A DNA stretch of 15,758 nt. It comes from Minisyncoccota bacterium. Lineage in GTDB: Bacteria > Patescibacteriota > Minisyncoccia > Phycocordibacterales > UBA2100. The notes beneath the pieces are model-generated. The model did not search any database, had not been told where the DNA came from, and saw only the letters and a program-made list of their open reading frames with translations. Where the stretch lies: the NCBI GenBank assembly GCA_018061585.1, contig JAGOTU010000012.1:1-15758 (forward strand). The letters run 5' to 3'. Shown piece after piece: positions 1 to 7,243 of this stretch; the first letter of the stretch is position 1, and each line of letters begins with the position of its first letter. The translations under genes and the position numbers were made by a program.

Positions 1-360
1 CCGTACAACTCGACCACGTACACGCTCACGGTATGGAACTCGCAGGGTCAGTCCGCGACGTGTTCCGCATACGTGGTACTCAATACACCACCGTACATTC
101 CGCCACCGACCTACTACCCACCGACCTACTACCCGCCGCAGCCGCCGACAGTGTATCCGCCGATCCAGTACTATCCGCCGAATATCCCGATCTCGTACAT
201 TCCGTACACAGGTGAGAGTGGTCCGGTAGGGAACCTCGTGCTCTTCGGTCTCATTGTGATCGCGTCGCTCTCGGGTGCGTATCTCATCCTCTACTCTCGA
301 GGCGGAGCACGACAGATGCTCGCGGATGCTGGAATCCTCTCGGCCTCGGCACAGGTGTAG
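1..360 (+). CDS. C-terminal part of Ig-like surface protein with IPYTG sorting-type signal (5' end outside window)
   Basis: The frame is open from base 1, so only the last 119 residues are visible. They begin inside the end of an Ig-like beta domain (YTLTVWNSQGQSATC pattern). A Pro/Tyr-rich linker of PPTYYPP-type units follows (about residues 30-62), then IPYTG at residues 67-71, one hydrophobic segment (about 76-97) and a basic SRGGAR end. The order IPYTG, GPV, membrane helix with GAYL, Y, basic residue, GGA is also found in the protein at 9960-11519, so the two are paralogues at this end. LPXTG-like motif, helix and positive charge are the classic layout of a sortase substrate, and a sortase gene starts 93 bases downstream. 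Attachment by that sortase is inferred. The function of the missing N-terminal part is unknown. Confidence 0.85.
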   Translation, partial: PYNSTTYTLTVWNSQGQSATCSAYVVLNTPPYIPPPTYYPPTYYPPQPPTVYPPIQYYPPNIPISYIPYTGESGPVGNLVLFGLIVIASLSGAYLILYSRGGARQMLADAGILSASAQV

Positions 361-374
361 CTCTTGGAACTCAC

Positions 375-403
375 GATCAGCCGCCCCGACCGGGCGGCTG
401 ATC
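375..403 (+). terminator. intrinsic terminator of the first IPYTG gene
   Basis: A 12-bp perfect stem (375-386 with 392-403) closes a 5-base loop 15 bases after the stop codon. The tail is only moderately T-rich. It separates the surface-protein gene from the sortase promoter that starts 16 bases later. Confidence 0.75.
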
Positions 404-418
404 TTGTAGTTGACATGC

Positions 419-447
419 TTGACAAATGTGGCGAAATACAATATAAT
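419..447 (+). promoter_or_regulatory. consensus sigma70 promoter of the sortase gene
   Basis: TTGACA (419-424), a 17-bp spacer and TATAAT (442-447) are a perfect consensus match. A second TTGACA lies at 410-415. The ATG of the sortase begins 7 bases after the -10 box, where transcription would start, so the mRNA is predicted to be leaderless. Confidence 0.85.
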
Positions 448-453
448 ACCGCT

Positions 454-1176
454 ATGAATAAGGGTTTCCACGAAGAGAACTCAGCAAATAAGCCCCCGTT
501 CACCGTCTTCCTTGCGGTGGCTGTTATTTTGTTCGTGCTCTCACTTTCCGTAGCTGATTCGCTTGGTCTCGTGCCGGATTATATCGACGGCACACAGGGC
601 GAACATCTCGCATACAACGAATCGATCGATAATACGATCGCTGAATCTATGTCGATATCAGATCTTCCTGAGCTTGGCGAAGAAGTACCGGCACCGGTAG
701 CAGCGCCTGTTGAGGCTCAAACTGTCGCGACCGCAAAACCGAAGTCGATCATCATTCCTGCGATCGGTATGAATCTTCCGGTCCAGAATCCGACGACCCG
801 TGATCTTGCGGCGCTCGATACGCTTTTGCAGAAAGGTCCGGCTCGATACGTTGATTCCGCAAAGCTCGGCCAGAAGGGCAACGTGATCATCTTCGCGCAC
901 TCATCGAATCTTCCGGTCGTGAAGAATCAGATGTACAAGGCGTTCAATCGAATTCCTGAACTCGTACAAGGTGACACCATCACGATCGTTGGTGACGACG
1001 GACAGAAGTATCTCTACAGCGTTATCTCGGTACGCAAGGCAGATGTGAGCGATGCAACGATCGATCTCTCACCACGTGTCGGTACCAAGCTCACCTTGGT
1101 TACGTGCGACACGCTCACGGGAAAGAGCGCTCGATTTATTCTTGAAGCCGACTTTATCGGAACCGTAGACCTGTAA
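454..1176 (+). CDS. sortase, class D/E-like transpeptidase
   Basis: The 240-aa product has an N-terminal membrane anchor (about 16-38), a linker, and a sortase beta-barrel from about residue 98 (SIIIPAIGMNLPV). The catalytic triad is visible: His149 in IFAHSS, Cys218 in TLVTC and Arg227 in SARFIL. Sortases cleave LPXTG-like signals of exported proteins and join them to an amine on the envelope. The open frame extends upstream to a TTG at 364, but that start lies inside the preceding terminator and upstream of the promoter. I therefore chose ATG 454, which has no Shine-Dalgarno and sits at the predicted transcription start. The neighbour at 1-360 and the gene at 9960 both end in IPYTG plus a helix and are the likely substrates. 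The family call is firm; the class is uncertain. Confidence 0.92.
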   Translation: MNKGFHEENSANKPPFTVFLAVAVILFVLSLSVADSLGLVPDYIDGTQGEHLAYNESIDNTIAESMSISDLPELGEEVPAPVAAPVEAQTVATAKPKSIIIPAIGMNLPVQNPTTRDLAALDTLLQKGPARYVDSAKLGQKGNVIIFAHSSNLPVVKNQMYKAFNRIPELVQGDTITIVGDDGQKYLYSVISVRKADVSDATIDLSPRVGTKLTLVTCDTLTGKSARFILEADFIGTVDL

Positions 1177-1220
1177 AATATTCACCCCATTAGATAACTC
1201 GCGGATTAAACGACAACTGT

Positions 1221-1994
1221 ATGACATCAAAATCAATCGAAAATCTCAGTACTGCACGGAAAGCGTCTGTATCTAACGGGGTAAAAACTACCATCTCCGT
1301 CATCACGCTTGCATTCGTGCTCGCGTTCCCGCAGGTAAGCTCGGCGATGTCGTATGCGTTTCCGTATACACAGCAGCAAGCGCAACCGATCTACTATGAG
1401 CAGTTGTCACTCACCGGGTGCCCGTACCCGACGAGCGTTTCGGCATTCACCGGCACATCCGCGTCAACTGGAGTATCTGTGCCGACCGGCGTCTCGTACG
1501 ACACGAGTGATTCGTATCTTGTTGGTGTATCCGAGCGCACATCCGAGAGTTATCTCGTCGGTACATCGTACCGAACAGGGTACTCAACACCGACCGGCGT
1601 CTCTGACGGTCCGGTAGGATCTTCGTACACGACCGGCGTGTCATACCCGACGGGTGTTTCTGCCGGCCCGGTGGGAGTTTCGTACTCAACAGGATCAAGC
1701 TACGCGACCGGCTATTCAACAGCGACGGGTTCATCTGTGCCGACCGGCTACTCAGCGCCGACAAACCGTCCGAAGGGGACCAAGATGGGAGCGCCTAACT
1801 ACGCCCAGTACTCGAATCCGAACTACTACCACGAAACACCGACTCAGATGCAGGACTCCACAGGCTACACATACGTTTCGTACTACCCAGAAAACGCACA
1901 ACAGTACCAGCAGGTAGGCGCTGCGGGTTCTGTCGGAAGCACCGCACAGTATCGCTACGACGAAGTAATGCAGGTGTACTACCCGAGTTTCTAA
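1221..1994 (+). CDS. secreted hexapeptide-repeat protein of unknown function
   Basis: The 257-aa protein has a long-n-region signal peptide (hydrophobic stretch about 24-36, likely cleavage after VSSA near residue 42). A repeat domain (71-180) of about 18 six-residue units of the type TG-x-S-x-x follows, with a few seven-residue GPVGSSY/GPVGVSY variants. The tail (190-257) is rich in Tyr, Gln and Asn. It has no IPYTG motif or C-terminal membrane helix, so it is not an obvious substrate of the sortase 44 bases upstream, though the genes may be cotranscribed. No good Shine-Dalgarno precedes the ATG, and -10-like AT-rich sequence lies near 1191-1210. A low-complexity extended surface filament or a short-period beta structure are possible roles. 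I do not recognise the family. Confidence 0.8.
   Translation: MTSKSIENLSTARKASVSNGVKTTISVITLAFVLAFPQVSSAMSYAFPYTQQQAQPIYYEQLSLTGCPYPTSVSAFTGTSASTGVSVPTGVSYDTSDSYLVGVSERTSESYLVGTSYRTGYSTPTGVSDGPVGSSYTTGVSYPTGVSAGPVGVSYSTGSSYATGYSTATGSSVPTGYSAPTNRPKGTKMGAPNYAQYSNPNYYHETPTQMQDSTGYTYVSYYPENAQQYQQVGAAGSVGSTAQYRYDEVMQVYYPSF
1431..1760 (+). repeat. coding hexapeptide repeat array (TG-x-S-x-x)
   Basis: About eighteen 18-bp units encode residues 71-180 of the preceding secreted protein. Units are degenerate at the DNA level. The Gly and Ser positions are the best kept, with Thr, Pro, Tyr and Val around them. Two seven-residue units (GPVGSSY, GPVGVSY) break the period. Confidence 0.8.
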
Positions 1995-2007
1995 GATCCG
2001 AATCGGA

Positions 2008-2035
2008 TTGACAGGGGAGTCCTGCCTGATGTATT
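2008..2035 (+). promoter_or_regulatory. extended -10 promoter of the membrane protein gene
   Basis: TTGACA (2008-2013), a 16-bp spacer and TGTATT (2030-2035) preceded by TGA (2027-2029) form an extended -10 promoter. The resulting leader of about 30 bases contains AGGAG (2062-2066), 7 bases before the ATG at 2074. Confidence 0.6.
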
Positions 2036-2073
2036 GCTTACGGCAGCCAACAGAGGCTTACAGGAGCAGCCAG

Positions 2074-2703
2074 ATGTCTGACATACAGATCGAGAATCAG
2101 GAGACAGAACCGAAACGCTTCGTCAAACTACGGATCGCACTCGGCTTGTTGCCCGATCCGCACGGTCGTCCGAGCTTCTTATGGCTCGAACGGTGGAATG
2201 CCTACATCATCACGATCTTCGTGGCGTTCGGCATACCGGCGCTCGCGCTCAGTGATATCGGCTGGGCCAAGATAGTGATCGCGGCGGTGTGGTTTTCTGC
2301 GTGGTATCCGTTCTTCGTCTATTTCGAGGGTCGCGAGATCGTCGGCCAAATGCAGGGCCGGGGATCGCTGGATGCCGCGCAGGCGAGCAAGCAGATGAGT
2401 TCCGCACAAAGCCCGTACTGGGGCGCTGTCGCGGCGTTCATCTTTTGGGTCGTGGCGCTCGCGGTCCATGTCACGCTGCGATTGTCGCGCGAAGTCGACC
2501 AGGCAGACTTTGCCAACAGCGTCTCCTCGATCGTCTACTCCGGACTCAGTACGACGCCGCTCAGATACGGGCTCATCGAATGGTGGCTCATTGTGCAGAT
2601 GGTGTGGGCGACTCGGCTCAACAACAAGACGTTCTACAACATCATCACCGAGTTCCTCAAGGCGACGCCCCGGGCCGAACGATCCGAGCGTCGCATTCCG
2701 TAG
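2074..2703 (+). CDS. unrecognised membrane protein with 3-4 helices
   Basis: The 209-aa protein has an acidic/polar N-terminus and a basic segment (FVKLRIALGLLPDPHGRPSF). Hydrophobic helices lie at about 41-60, 66-84 and 116-135, and a Trp-rich, weaker one at 167-182 (IEWWLIVQMVWATRL). The C-terminus is basic. The region between helices 2 and 3 (85-112) is polar and Gln/Ser-rich. The ATG at 2074 was chosen over an upstream in-frame TTG because AGGAG sits 7 bases before it and the -35 box overlaps that TTG. It has its own promoter and terminator, so it appears to be transcribed alone. I do not recognise the family, and no catalytic motif is visible. Confidence 0.8.
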   Translation: MSDIQIENQETEPKRFVKLRIALGLLPDPHGRPSFLWLERWNAYIITIFVAFGIPALALSDIGWAKIVIAAVWFSAWYPFFVYFEGREIVGQMQGRGSLDAAQASKQMSSAQSPYWGAVAAFIFWVVALAVHVTLRLSREVDQADFANSVSSIVYSGLSTTPLRYGLIEWWLIVQMVWATRLNNKTFYNIITEFLKATPRAERSERRIP

Positions 2704-2740
2704 TCCGCCAATCACTCGGTCTCTGTGATCAGAACTTTCA

Positions 2741-2769
2741 GACGCCGCGGGAAACCGCGGCGTCTTTTT
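2741..2769 (+). terminator. strong intrinsic terminator
   Basis: A 10-bp perfect GC-rich stem (2741-2750 with 2755-2764) with a GAAA tetraloop is followed by TTTTT (2765-2769). It ends the transcript of the 2074 gene. Confidence 0.92.
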
Positions 2770-2818
2770 AATGGCTTAATTACTGCCTTTCTTCATGATT
2801 TCGGCACTAGAGAATCGC

Positions 2819-2846
2819 TTGACATTTGCGTCAAGTGTGATAGGAT
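2819..2846 (+). promoter_or_regulatory. extended -10 promoter of the 297-aa protein gene
   Basis: TTGACA (2819-2824), a 16-bp spacer and TAGGAT (2841-2846) with the upstream extension TGTGA. The TGTGnTA pattern matches the promoters at 7157, 7977, 8653 and 9874. Confidence 0.75.
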
Positions 2847-2889
2847 ATAAAAGGTAAATTATCGCAACGCCTACAGGGGGAGCACCCAC

Positions 2890-3783
2890 ATGGCAATCGA
2901 ACAACTTCCGCTCGTTCCGTTCCGCAACGGCAAGATCCAGGGCAACAACTTCAGGTTCATGCCCGGCCGTACGACCAGCAGCCAGACCGTGTTCAGGTCG
3001 CTGTCGTACGTTCGCGGCACCACGAATCTGGACGGTAACGAGGTGATGAGCCTCGGCGCCGTCATCGGCCCGAACCAGGAAGTGAAAGGCAGCGGGGACA
3101 GTGTCATCATCGACCCCAACGCCAAGATCATCCCGGTCCACGCCACCACCAAGGACGACGTCGTGCCGATCCGCGAATTCCTCACTCCCGAGGAACTCAA
3201 GAAGCCGGCAAACAAGCGTCGCCCCAAGAAGTTCATCGACTTCGCCACCTTCAAGGAGATGGCGCCGAACGATGTGCAACTGGTGCGGTACCTCGGCGAG
3301 CCGAAGATCAACGTCGAAGCCTGGACTGGGCTGTTCGAGCCCATGACGGAAGAGATGTATCAGCTCCTGCCCGCGCTCAATCACGGTTCGACCGCCTATT
3401 CCGGCGGCAGGAACGTGGTGAAGGCGCGCAAGGGTCTGATCGATCCGAACGCTCCCGAGGCCGAGAAGGTTATCGCCCGCAAGCTCGCCAAGATGCTCTA
3501 CGAAGATCATGGCGATCTGTGCAACGGTATCCCGATGTGGTCGGTTCGCACCTGGGAGATCGAATATTCTTCCAAGGACAGCGAACTGGTCCTCGCGCGA
3601 CACTTCAATGCCTTCTACACCATCGAGGTGGACAAGGGCGAAGCGCTGAAGATCACCAAGTTCACGGACAAGGACGCAACGAAGTGGGAACGCAGGTTCC
3701 AGAAGGACTTCAATGCGCAGTTGATCGCGGACCAGGTGCGTGCGGACATCGACGCCGGCATCCAGAGCCAGACGGCGGCCTGA
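2890..3783 (+). CDS. unrecognised 297-aa soluble protein
   Basis: The product is charged and has no signal peptide or membrane helix. A beta-rich N-terminal part (residues 1-90, with SYVRGTTNLDGNEVMSLG) is followed by a Lys/Pro-rich stretch (FLTPEELKKPANKRRPKKF) and a helical C-terminal half. A strong Shine-Dalgarno (GGGGGAG, 2876-2882) lies 7 bases before the ATG. Third codon positions are strongly G/C, and AGG is used for Arg, unlike the sortase and the regulator at 11708; this may point to high expression or a different origin. It is flanked by its own promoter and terminator. Several conserved-looking aromatic and charged patches suggest a folded protein rather than low complexity, but I recognise no family and assign no function. 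Confidence 0.82.
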   Translation: MAIEQLPLVPFRNGKIQGNNFRFMPGRTTSSQTVFRSLSYVRGTTNLDGNEVMSLGAVIGPNQEVKGSGDSVIIDPNAKIIPVHATTKDDVVPIREFLTPEELKKPANKRRPKKFIDFATFKEMAPNDVQLVRYLGEPKINVEAWTGLFEPMTEEMYQLLPALNHGSTAYSGGRNVVKARKGLIDPNAPEAEKVIARKLAKMLYEDHGDLCNGIPMWSVRTWEIEYSSKDSELVLARHFNAFYTIEVDKGEALKITKFTDKDATKWERRFQKDFNAQLIADQVRADIDAGIQSQTAA

Positions 3784-3811
3784 TCTTTCAATAGAGTCGA
3801 GAGACTCAACC

Positions 3812-3842
3812 CGCGCGGCAGTGTCACCACTGCCGCGCGTTT
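3812..3842 (+). terminator. strong intrinsic terminator
   Basis: A 12-bp perfect stem (3812-3823 with 3828-3839), very GC-rich, has a 4-base loop and is followed by a short T/C tail. It ends the 2890 transcript just before the next promoter. Confidence 0.88.
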
Positions 3843-3856
3843 CCTATATATTTTGT

Positions 3857-3865
3857 TGGTATCAT
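3857..3865 (+). promoter_or_regulatory. extended -10 element for a leaderless transcript
   Basis: TGG followed by TATCAT (3860-3865) forms an extended -10 box. No convincing -35 box is present because the terminator stem occupies that region. The ATG at 3872 starts 7 bases after the -10 box, so transcription is predicted to begin at the start codon. Confidence 0.6.
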
Positions 3866-3871
3866 ACGAGC

Positions 3872-5980
3872 ATGTCCGCAGAGAGTGGTCCGCAAGCACC
3901 CAAGAACGATTGGGATAAAGTTCTTCTGCTTAAGAATGCAGCTGGAGACTTGTGGTACCGCACCAAGTCCGGTGAGGTCGTCGTGCTGGATGAAGCGGCC
4001 GAAGACGAACTCTCCCGACAAAAGAATCAGCCCGATACGCCTCCGGCGGATGGATATCCGGAATTTTCTAAACGTCTGGGAACCGAAGAATTGCCCGTCA
4101 CGGATCCGAGCGAGGTAGAAAAGATGCGCAAGGACCTGGATGTGTTCATCAACAACATCGTAGATATCGATACGGATACGCGCACGCATTTCATGGAAGA
4201 GATGATCGCTGCAGAAGATGGCCACGATCTGGAAGTGCTTCGCGCGGGCATACAACAAATGCTTGATGAAAAGGCCGCCGCCGCACGTGCGGCTTCCGGA
4301 GCAGCAGGCGCAGGTACGTCTACTACGCCCAACCCGACAAAAACACCGGCTGAGGTCTACGCAGAAATAAAGCCGCAGGAGAAGGAGAGGCTCGCGCGTA
4401 AACGGGCGATCGAAAAGGCCAAACGCGATGCAATAGCTGAGCTCGATGCAGAAGAGGCAGCAAACAATCCGCCTCCTGCACCGAAGACTCCCGAGGAGCT
4501 TTTCGCAGAGAAAGAGGCGGAGGAAACACAGCGATTGCAAAAGAAAGAAATTGAGGAGCGTGCAAAAAAACGGGCGAGAGAAAAGATCGAAGCTGCGGCA
4601 AAAGCAAAGACTGATGCAGAAGCCGCGGTCGTCTTCGCTGCAGAAAAAGATTACTACACTGCCCGATTTGAAAATCTCCGCAGGCACGGAGTCCTCAACG
4701 ATACAAATGCGATCCTCGCTGAAGACGAGGTGGCACATACAAAGACCAGCGAAGAGCTGAAGAGTCGATTCGATGATGAACTCAAAGGCCTCGAGCTTCG
4801 ATTGCCCGAGAATGTGCCCCCGCCGGAAGCAGGTATCAATGCGATCAATACCAACGCTGAATTCTCACAATTGACCCAAGAAGCCATCAGTAATATCGAA
4901 GCGATCATCGAGGCAGGTGGCAATCCCAACCGCACGTATGAGTCATATCGAAAACGGTTCCGTGCGGCAGATCTCAAGTACTTCGATGCTGAGCTGCAGG
5001 GGAGGGAGAAGGCGATCGGAAAGTCCTACGATATCGATTATGGCTCGATGTCACCGGCCGACCGTATGCGCGCCAAGAATCCGGCGCCGGTCTTACCGTC
5101 GTGGGCGGGGAACTATCTCGCAAATACCGACGGCACCCGGAGCTGGCTTACGCATAAGGCGGAGAAGTACGGCGACATGCACCCGTTTTCCATCGAAGAA
5201 ATTCGAACGGACCCGAAAAAGGACCAACTCTTCGGCGAGTTCATGACCTCTGTCGATCACAACAACACGATCCTCGCGACCATCGCCGACGGCCGCCCGC
5301 TGGATTCCGCGCAGCAGCAACTACTGGAATATTGTCAGTACGAATTTACATACCAGCACAAGCGCGCCGAAGCGCTCGCGGAGATGCTCACTCCTGATTT
5401 CATCAAACAGCTTATGAAGCACGATGACTTTATGCGAAGCGTGACTGTCATGTACGGAGCCGAAAAAACGCATGCGTTCCTGAAGGAGGATGTGTTCAAT
5501 ATCGCAGTTCGTGATCGCGGCACCTTCGACCGCCTGGCACTCGCCGCATGGCGGCTCAATCGAATGGGCAAGGAATCCGTGTTTACGAACAAAAGTCGCG
5601 GACAGGAACATGCCGAAATGGCAGATGTGTTCGCAGACCGGTTATATGATCCGAAGGTTCAGGCAGCGCTCCAGAGCGAATCGGTAGGTGGGACAAAAGC
5701 GGGCGAAGCACTTGGTGGTATTCATGCGCTCGCTGCAAGTGAGGTGTCTCCGCAAAAACTACAGGAGCTCTTTGATCGCGACAAAATGAAAGAAAAGATC
5801 AACGGTCGCGGATGGGACAAATGGACGACTACCGAGCGCAACGATTACAAGAGTAAGTGGCGACCGGAGGAAGTGATCAAATCCACTGATAAGAAAGAGC
5901 TCGGATTCTTTGCGCAGGTAAAGCAGGCGTTCATGGAAACATTGTTCGCGAAATCTAAGAAAGAAGTCAAAGCGCACTGA
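3872..5980 (+). CDS. large charged coiled-coil protein of unknown function
   Basis: The 702-aa protein has no signal peptide or membrane helix and is probably cytoplasmic. Residues 1-45 contain a possible small beta motif (LLLKNAAGDLWYRTKSGEVVVL). Two related Glu/Lys/Ala-rich helical blocks follow, 158-196 and 206-245, each starting with TPxE and (V/L)(Y/F)AE, and predicted as coiled coil. From about 260 a non-repetitive, mostly helical C-terminal region with Trp/Tyr residues (LPSWAGNYLAN, WDKWTTTERNDYKSKW) suggests a folded domain. An in-frame upstream start would run through the previous terminator, so I chose ATG 3872, which is leaderless behind an extended -10. The next gene begins one base after the stop. 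A structural or scaffold role is conceivable but not shown. I do not recognise the family. Confidence 0.85.
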   Translation: MSAESGPQAPKNDWDKVLLLKNAAGDLWYRTKSGEVVVLDEAAEDELSRQKNQPDTPPADGYPEFSKRLGTEELPVTDPSEVEKMRKDLDVFINNIVDIDTDTRTHFMEEMIAAEDGHDLEVLRAGIQQMLDEKAAAARAASGAAGAGTSTTPNPTKTPAEVYAEIKPQEKERLARKRAIEKAKRDAIAELDAEEAANNPPPAPKTPEELFAEKEAEETQRLQKKEIEERAKKRAREKIEAAAKAKTDAEAAVVFAAEKDYYTARFENLRRHGVLNDTNAILAEDEVAHTKTSEELKSRFDDELKGLELRLPENVPPPEAGINAINTNAEFSQLTQEAISNIEAIIEAGGNPNRTYESYRKRFRAADLKYFDAELQGREKAIGKSYDIDYGSMSPADRMRAKNPAPVLPSWAGNYLANTDGTRSWLTHKAEKYGDMHPFSIEEIRTDPKKDQLFGEFMTSVDHNNTILATIADGRPLDSAQQQLLEYCQYEFTYQHKRAEALAEMLTPDFIKQLMKHDDFMRSVTVMYGAEKTHAFLKEDVFNIAVRDRGTFDRLALAAWRLNRMGKESVFTNKSRGQEHAEMADVFADRLYDPKVQAALQSESVGGTKAGEALGGIHALAASEVSPQKLQELFDRDKMKEKINGRGWDKWTTTERNDYKSKWRPEEVIKSTDKKELGFFAQVKQAFMETLFAKSKKEVKAH

Positions 5981-5981
5981 T

Positions 5982-6194
5982 ATGGAAGACTACGACATCA
6001 AAGGGATCGTCGCAAAATTCGAGGCAACCGTTCCACCAGGGGACGATGCCGCTGCGCAGGCGTTCTTTGAAGAGATATTTCCGAATTTCTCGCAGGAGCT
6101 CAAAGAGGCCTTCCTGCGCGAAGCACTTATCAGTGCGCTGGAGAAGTCGGTCAATGAGATGGGAGAGGAGCGAATGAACGAACGGACGGCTTGA
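5982..6194 (+). CDS. small acidic protein translationally coupled to the coiled-coil gene
   Basis: This 70-aa, mostly helical acidic protein starts one base after the preceding stop codon (TGA-T-ATG), so it is almost certainly cotranscribed and translationally coupled. It has no signal peptide, membrane segment or cysteine. Motifs such as FFEEIFPNFSQELKEAFLREAL look like an amphipathic helix pair. The tight coupling suggests it acts with the 702-aa protein, perhaps as a small subunit or chaperone, but that is inference. The end of the gene overlaps the -35 box of the next promoter. Confidence 0.72.
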   Translation: MEDYDIKGIVAKFEATVPPGDDAAAQAFFEEIFPNFSQELKEAFLREALISALEKSVNEMGEERMNERTA

Positions 6195-6221
6195 CAGAGC
6201 CATATTTTTGTGAATTAATAT
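6191..6221 (+). promoter_or_regulatory. probable promoter of the polytopic membrane protein gene
   Basis: TTGACA (6191-6196) overlaps the stop codon of the preceding gene. TAATAT (6216-6221) follows after a long 19-bp spacer and is preceded by TGTGAAT. The spacing is poor, and TATAGT at 6247-6252 is an alternative -10 without a clear -35. The leader would be about 57 bases. Confidence 0.45.
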
Positions 6222-6284
6222 GTCCGGCAACTGATCGAAGGATCGGTATAGTCGTTACATTCGTAAACTTGATACGGAGGCGCC

Positions 6285-7094
6285 ATGGCACACGTTGCCG
6301 CGGTACTTGCCGCTCTAACCGTTTTCCTGTGGGTCCTGGGTATCGTGCTCATGAGCACATCCTATGAGCAAACAGGAGTACTGATGACCGGGCTCGGCTT
6401 TATCACCGGGACGGGACACGCATTCGTGCGGCGCTGCGAGGCGTCACAGTCATCGCCGGAAATTCCGGCATCAACTCAAGAAGAGGAGAGAGACATGCGA
6501 AACGAAACTCAGTCACAGCAATTCTTCGGAATAGTCGCGATGGCGATCGCGCTTGCGATCGCAGTCGCGGTCGGCATCTACTTCACCCAGGTCTTCTGGC
6601 GCGACACGACCCCAGACCTCGGTCTCACAGCCGGCGGCGTCGCGATCCCCGCGGAAACCTACCCGATCATTCTCTTGTCGTTCTGGACTTTGAGCCAGCG
6701 CGGCATGTCGACGTGGCGTCCTCAAGAAGGCACGGTCGGCAAATGGGCGTGGTGGATCGACCTCTTATCGTCGGCCGGATTGTTCGCGTTCCTGCTCTAT
6801 ACGATGGTCTCTGCGATGATGGGCGGAACGGCGCATACGTCGTTCATGATCATCCTCGCGGCGTTCGTCGTGCAGGGATTCGGCGACCTCGTGCTGAACG
6901 GTCGTCATTACTACGGCTCGACCGGCGGTCCCGCGGGCGATCTCTTGAACGGGATCCTCACCGGGAACGCCGCGGTCGGTCCGTACGAGGTTCGGCCGAA
7001 AGTCGTGCTGAGGCCCGAATATGTGGTGATCCAGCCCGACGGTTCCGAGCGGACCGTCGAGCCCGAGCTCATCACGGGGCCGGCAGGGAGCTGA
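6285..7094 (+). CDS. polytopic membrane protein, unrecognised, with an internal start site
   Basis: The 269-aa protein starts at an ATG with GGAGG just upstream. Helices lie at about 4-24 and 31-48, then a polar linker (51-75), then about 78-100, 121-140, 153-176 and 180-198. A hydrophilic C-terminal tail (205-269, VVLRPEYVVIQPDGSERTVEPE) follows. Within the linker, GAGGAG (6483-6488) precedes an in-frame ATG at 6495 (Met71), which would give a four-helix protein alone. The frame may therefore make two products or be a fusion of two genes. It has its own terminator. The second half is rich in Trp, Gly and small residues, with no catalytic motif visible. I do not recognise the family. Confidence 0.8.
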   Translation: MAHVAAVLAALTVFLWVLGIVLMSTSYEQTGVLMTGLGFITGTGHAFVRRCEASQSSPEIPASTQEEERDMRNETQSQQFFGIVAMAIALAIAVAVGIYFTQVFWRDTTPDLGLTAGGVAIPAETYPIILLSFWTLSQRGMSTWRPQEGTVGKWAWWIDLLSSAGLFAFLLYTMVSAMMGGTAHTSFMIILAAFVVQGFGDLVLNGRHYYGSTGGPAGDLLNGILTGNAAVGPYEVRPKVVLRPEYVVIQPDGSERTVEPELITGPAGS

Positions 7095-7125
7095 AATACG
7101 GCTATAACATTGGTCTTTTGACCCT

Positions 7126-7152
7126 CGGCGGCGCAGCGATGCGCCGCCGTTT
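7126..7152 (+). terminator. strong intrinsic terminator
   Basis: A 10-bp perfect GC stem (7126-7135 with 7140-7149) has a GCGA loop and is followed by TTTCCT. The next promoter's -35 box begins five bases after this tail. Confidence 0.88.
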
Positions 7153-7156
7153 CCTA

Positions 7157-7185
7157 TTGACACAGTGAGGTTTGTGTGATAGTGT
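7157..7185 (+). promoter_or_regulatory. extended -10 promoter of the 7244 gene
   Basis: TTGACA (7157-7162), a 17-bp spacer and TAGTGT (7180-7185) with the upstream TGTGA extension. The leader is about 55 bases and contains a small GC hairpin near 7200-7215. Confidence 0.7.
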
Positions 7186-7243
7186 ATCGCCAGCACTTTT
7201 CCTTGCGGAAAGGTTCGGATATACACCAACAGGGGAGGCGAAC

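Noticed and set aside
364..453. Upstream TTG start for the sortase
   Set aside because: The extension would translate through the preceding terminator and the consensus promoter, giving residues unlike any sortase N-terminus.
1995..2008. Terminator after the hexapeptide-repeat gene
   Set aside because: Only a 5-bp stem with a 3-base loop and no T tract is present; too weak to call.
2776..3603. 275-aa open frame on the - strand
   Set aside because: It is a mirror of the 2890 gene caused by its biased third positions. The + strand gene has promoter, Shine-Dalgarno and terminator in place.
3740..3871. Upstream start for the 702-aa coiled-coil protein
   Set aside because: It would overlap the end of the 2890 gene and a 12-bp terminator stem. 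The downstream ATG follows an extended -10 box.
4446..4760. Extra open frames inside the coiled-coil gene on both strands
   Set aside because: They lie in the purine-rich coiled-coil coding region, which lacks stops in other frames by composition. No independent start signals were found.
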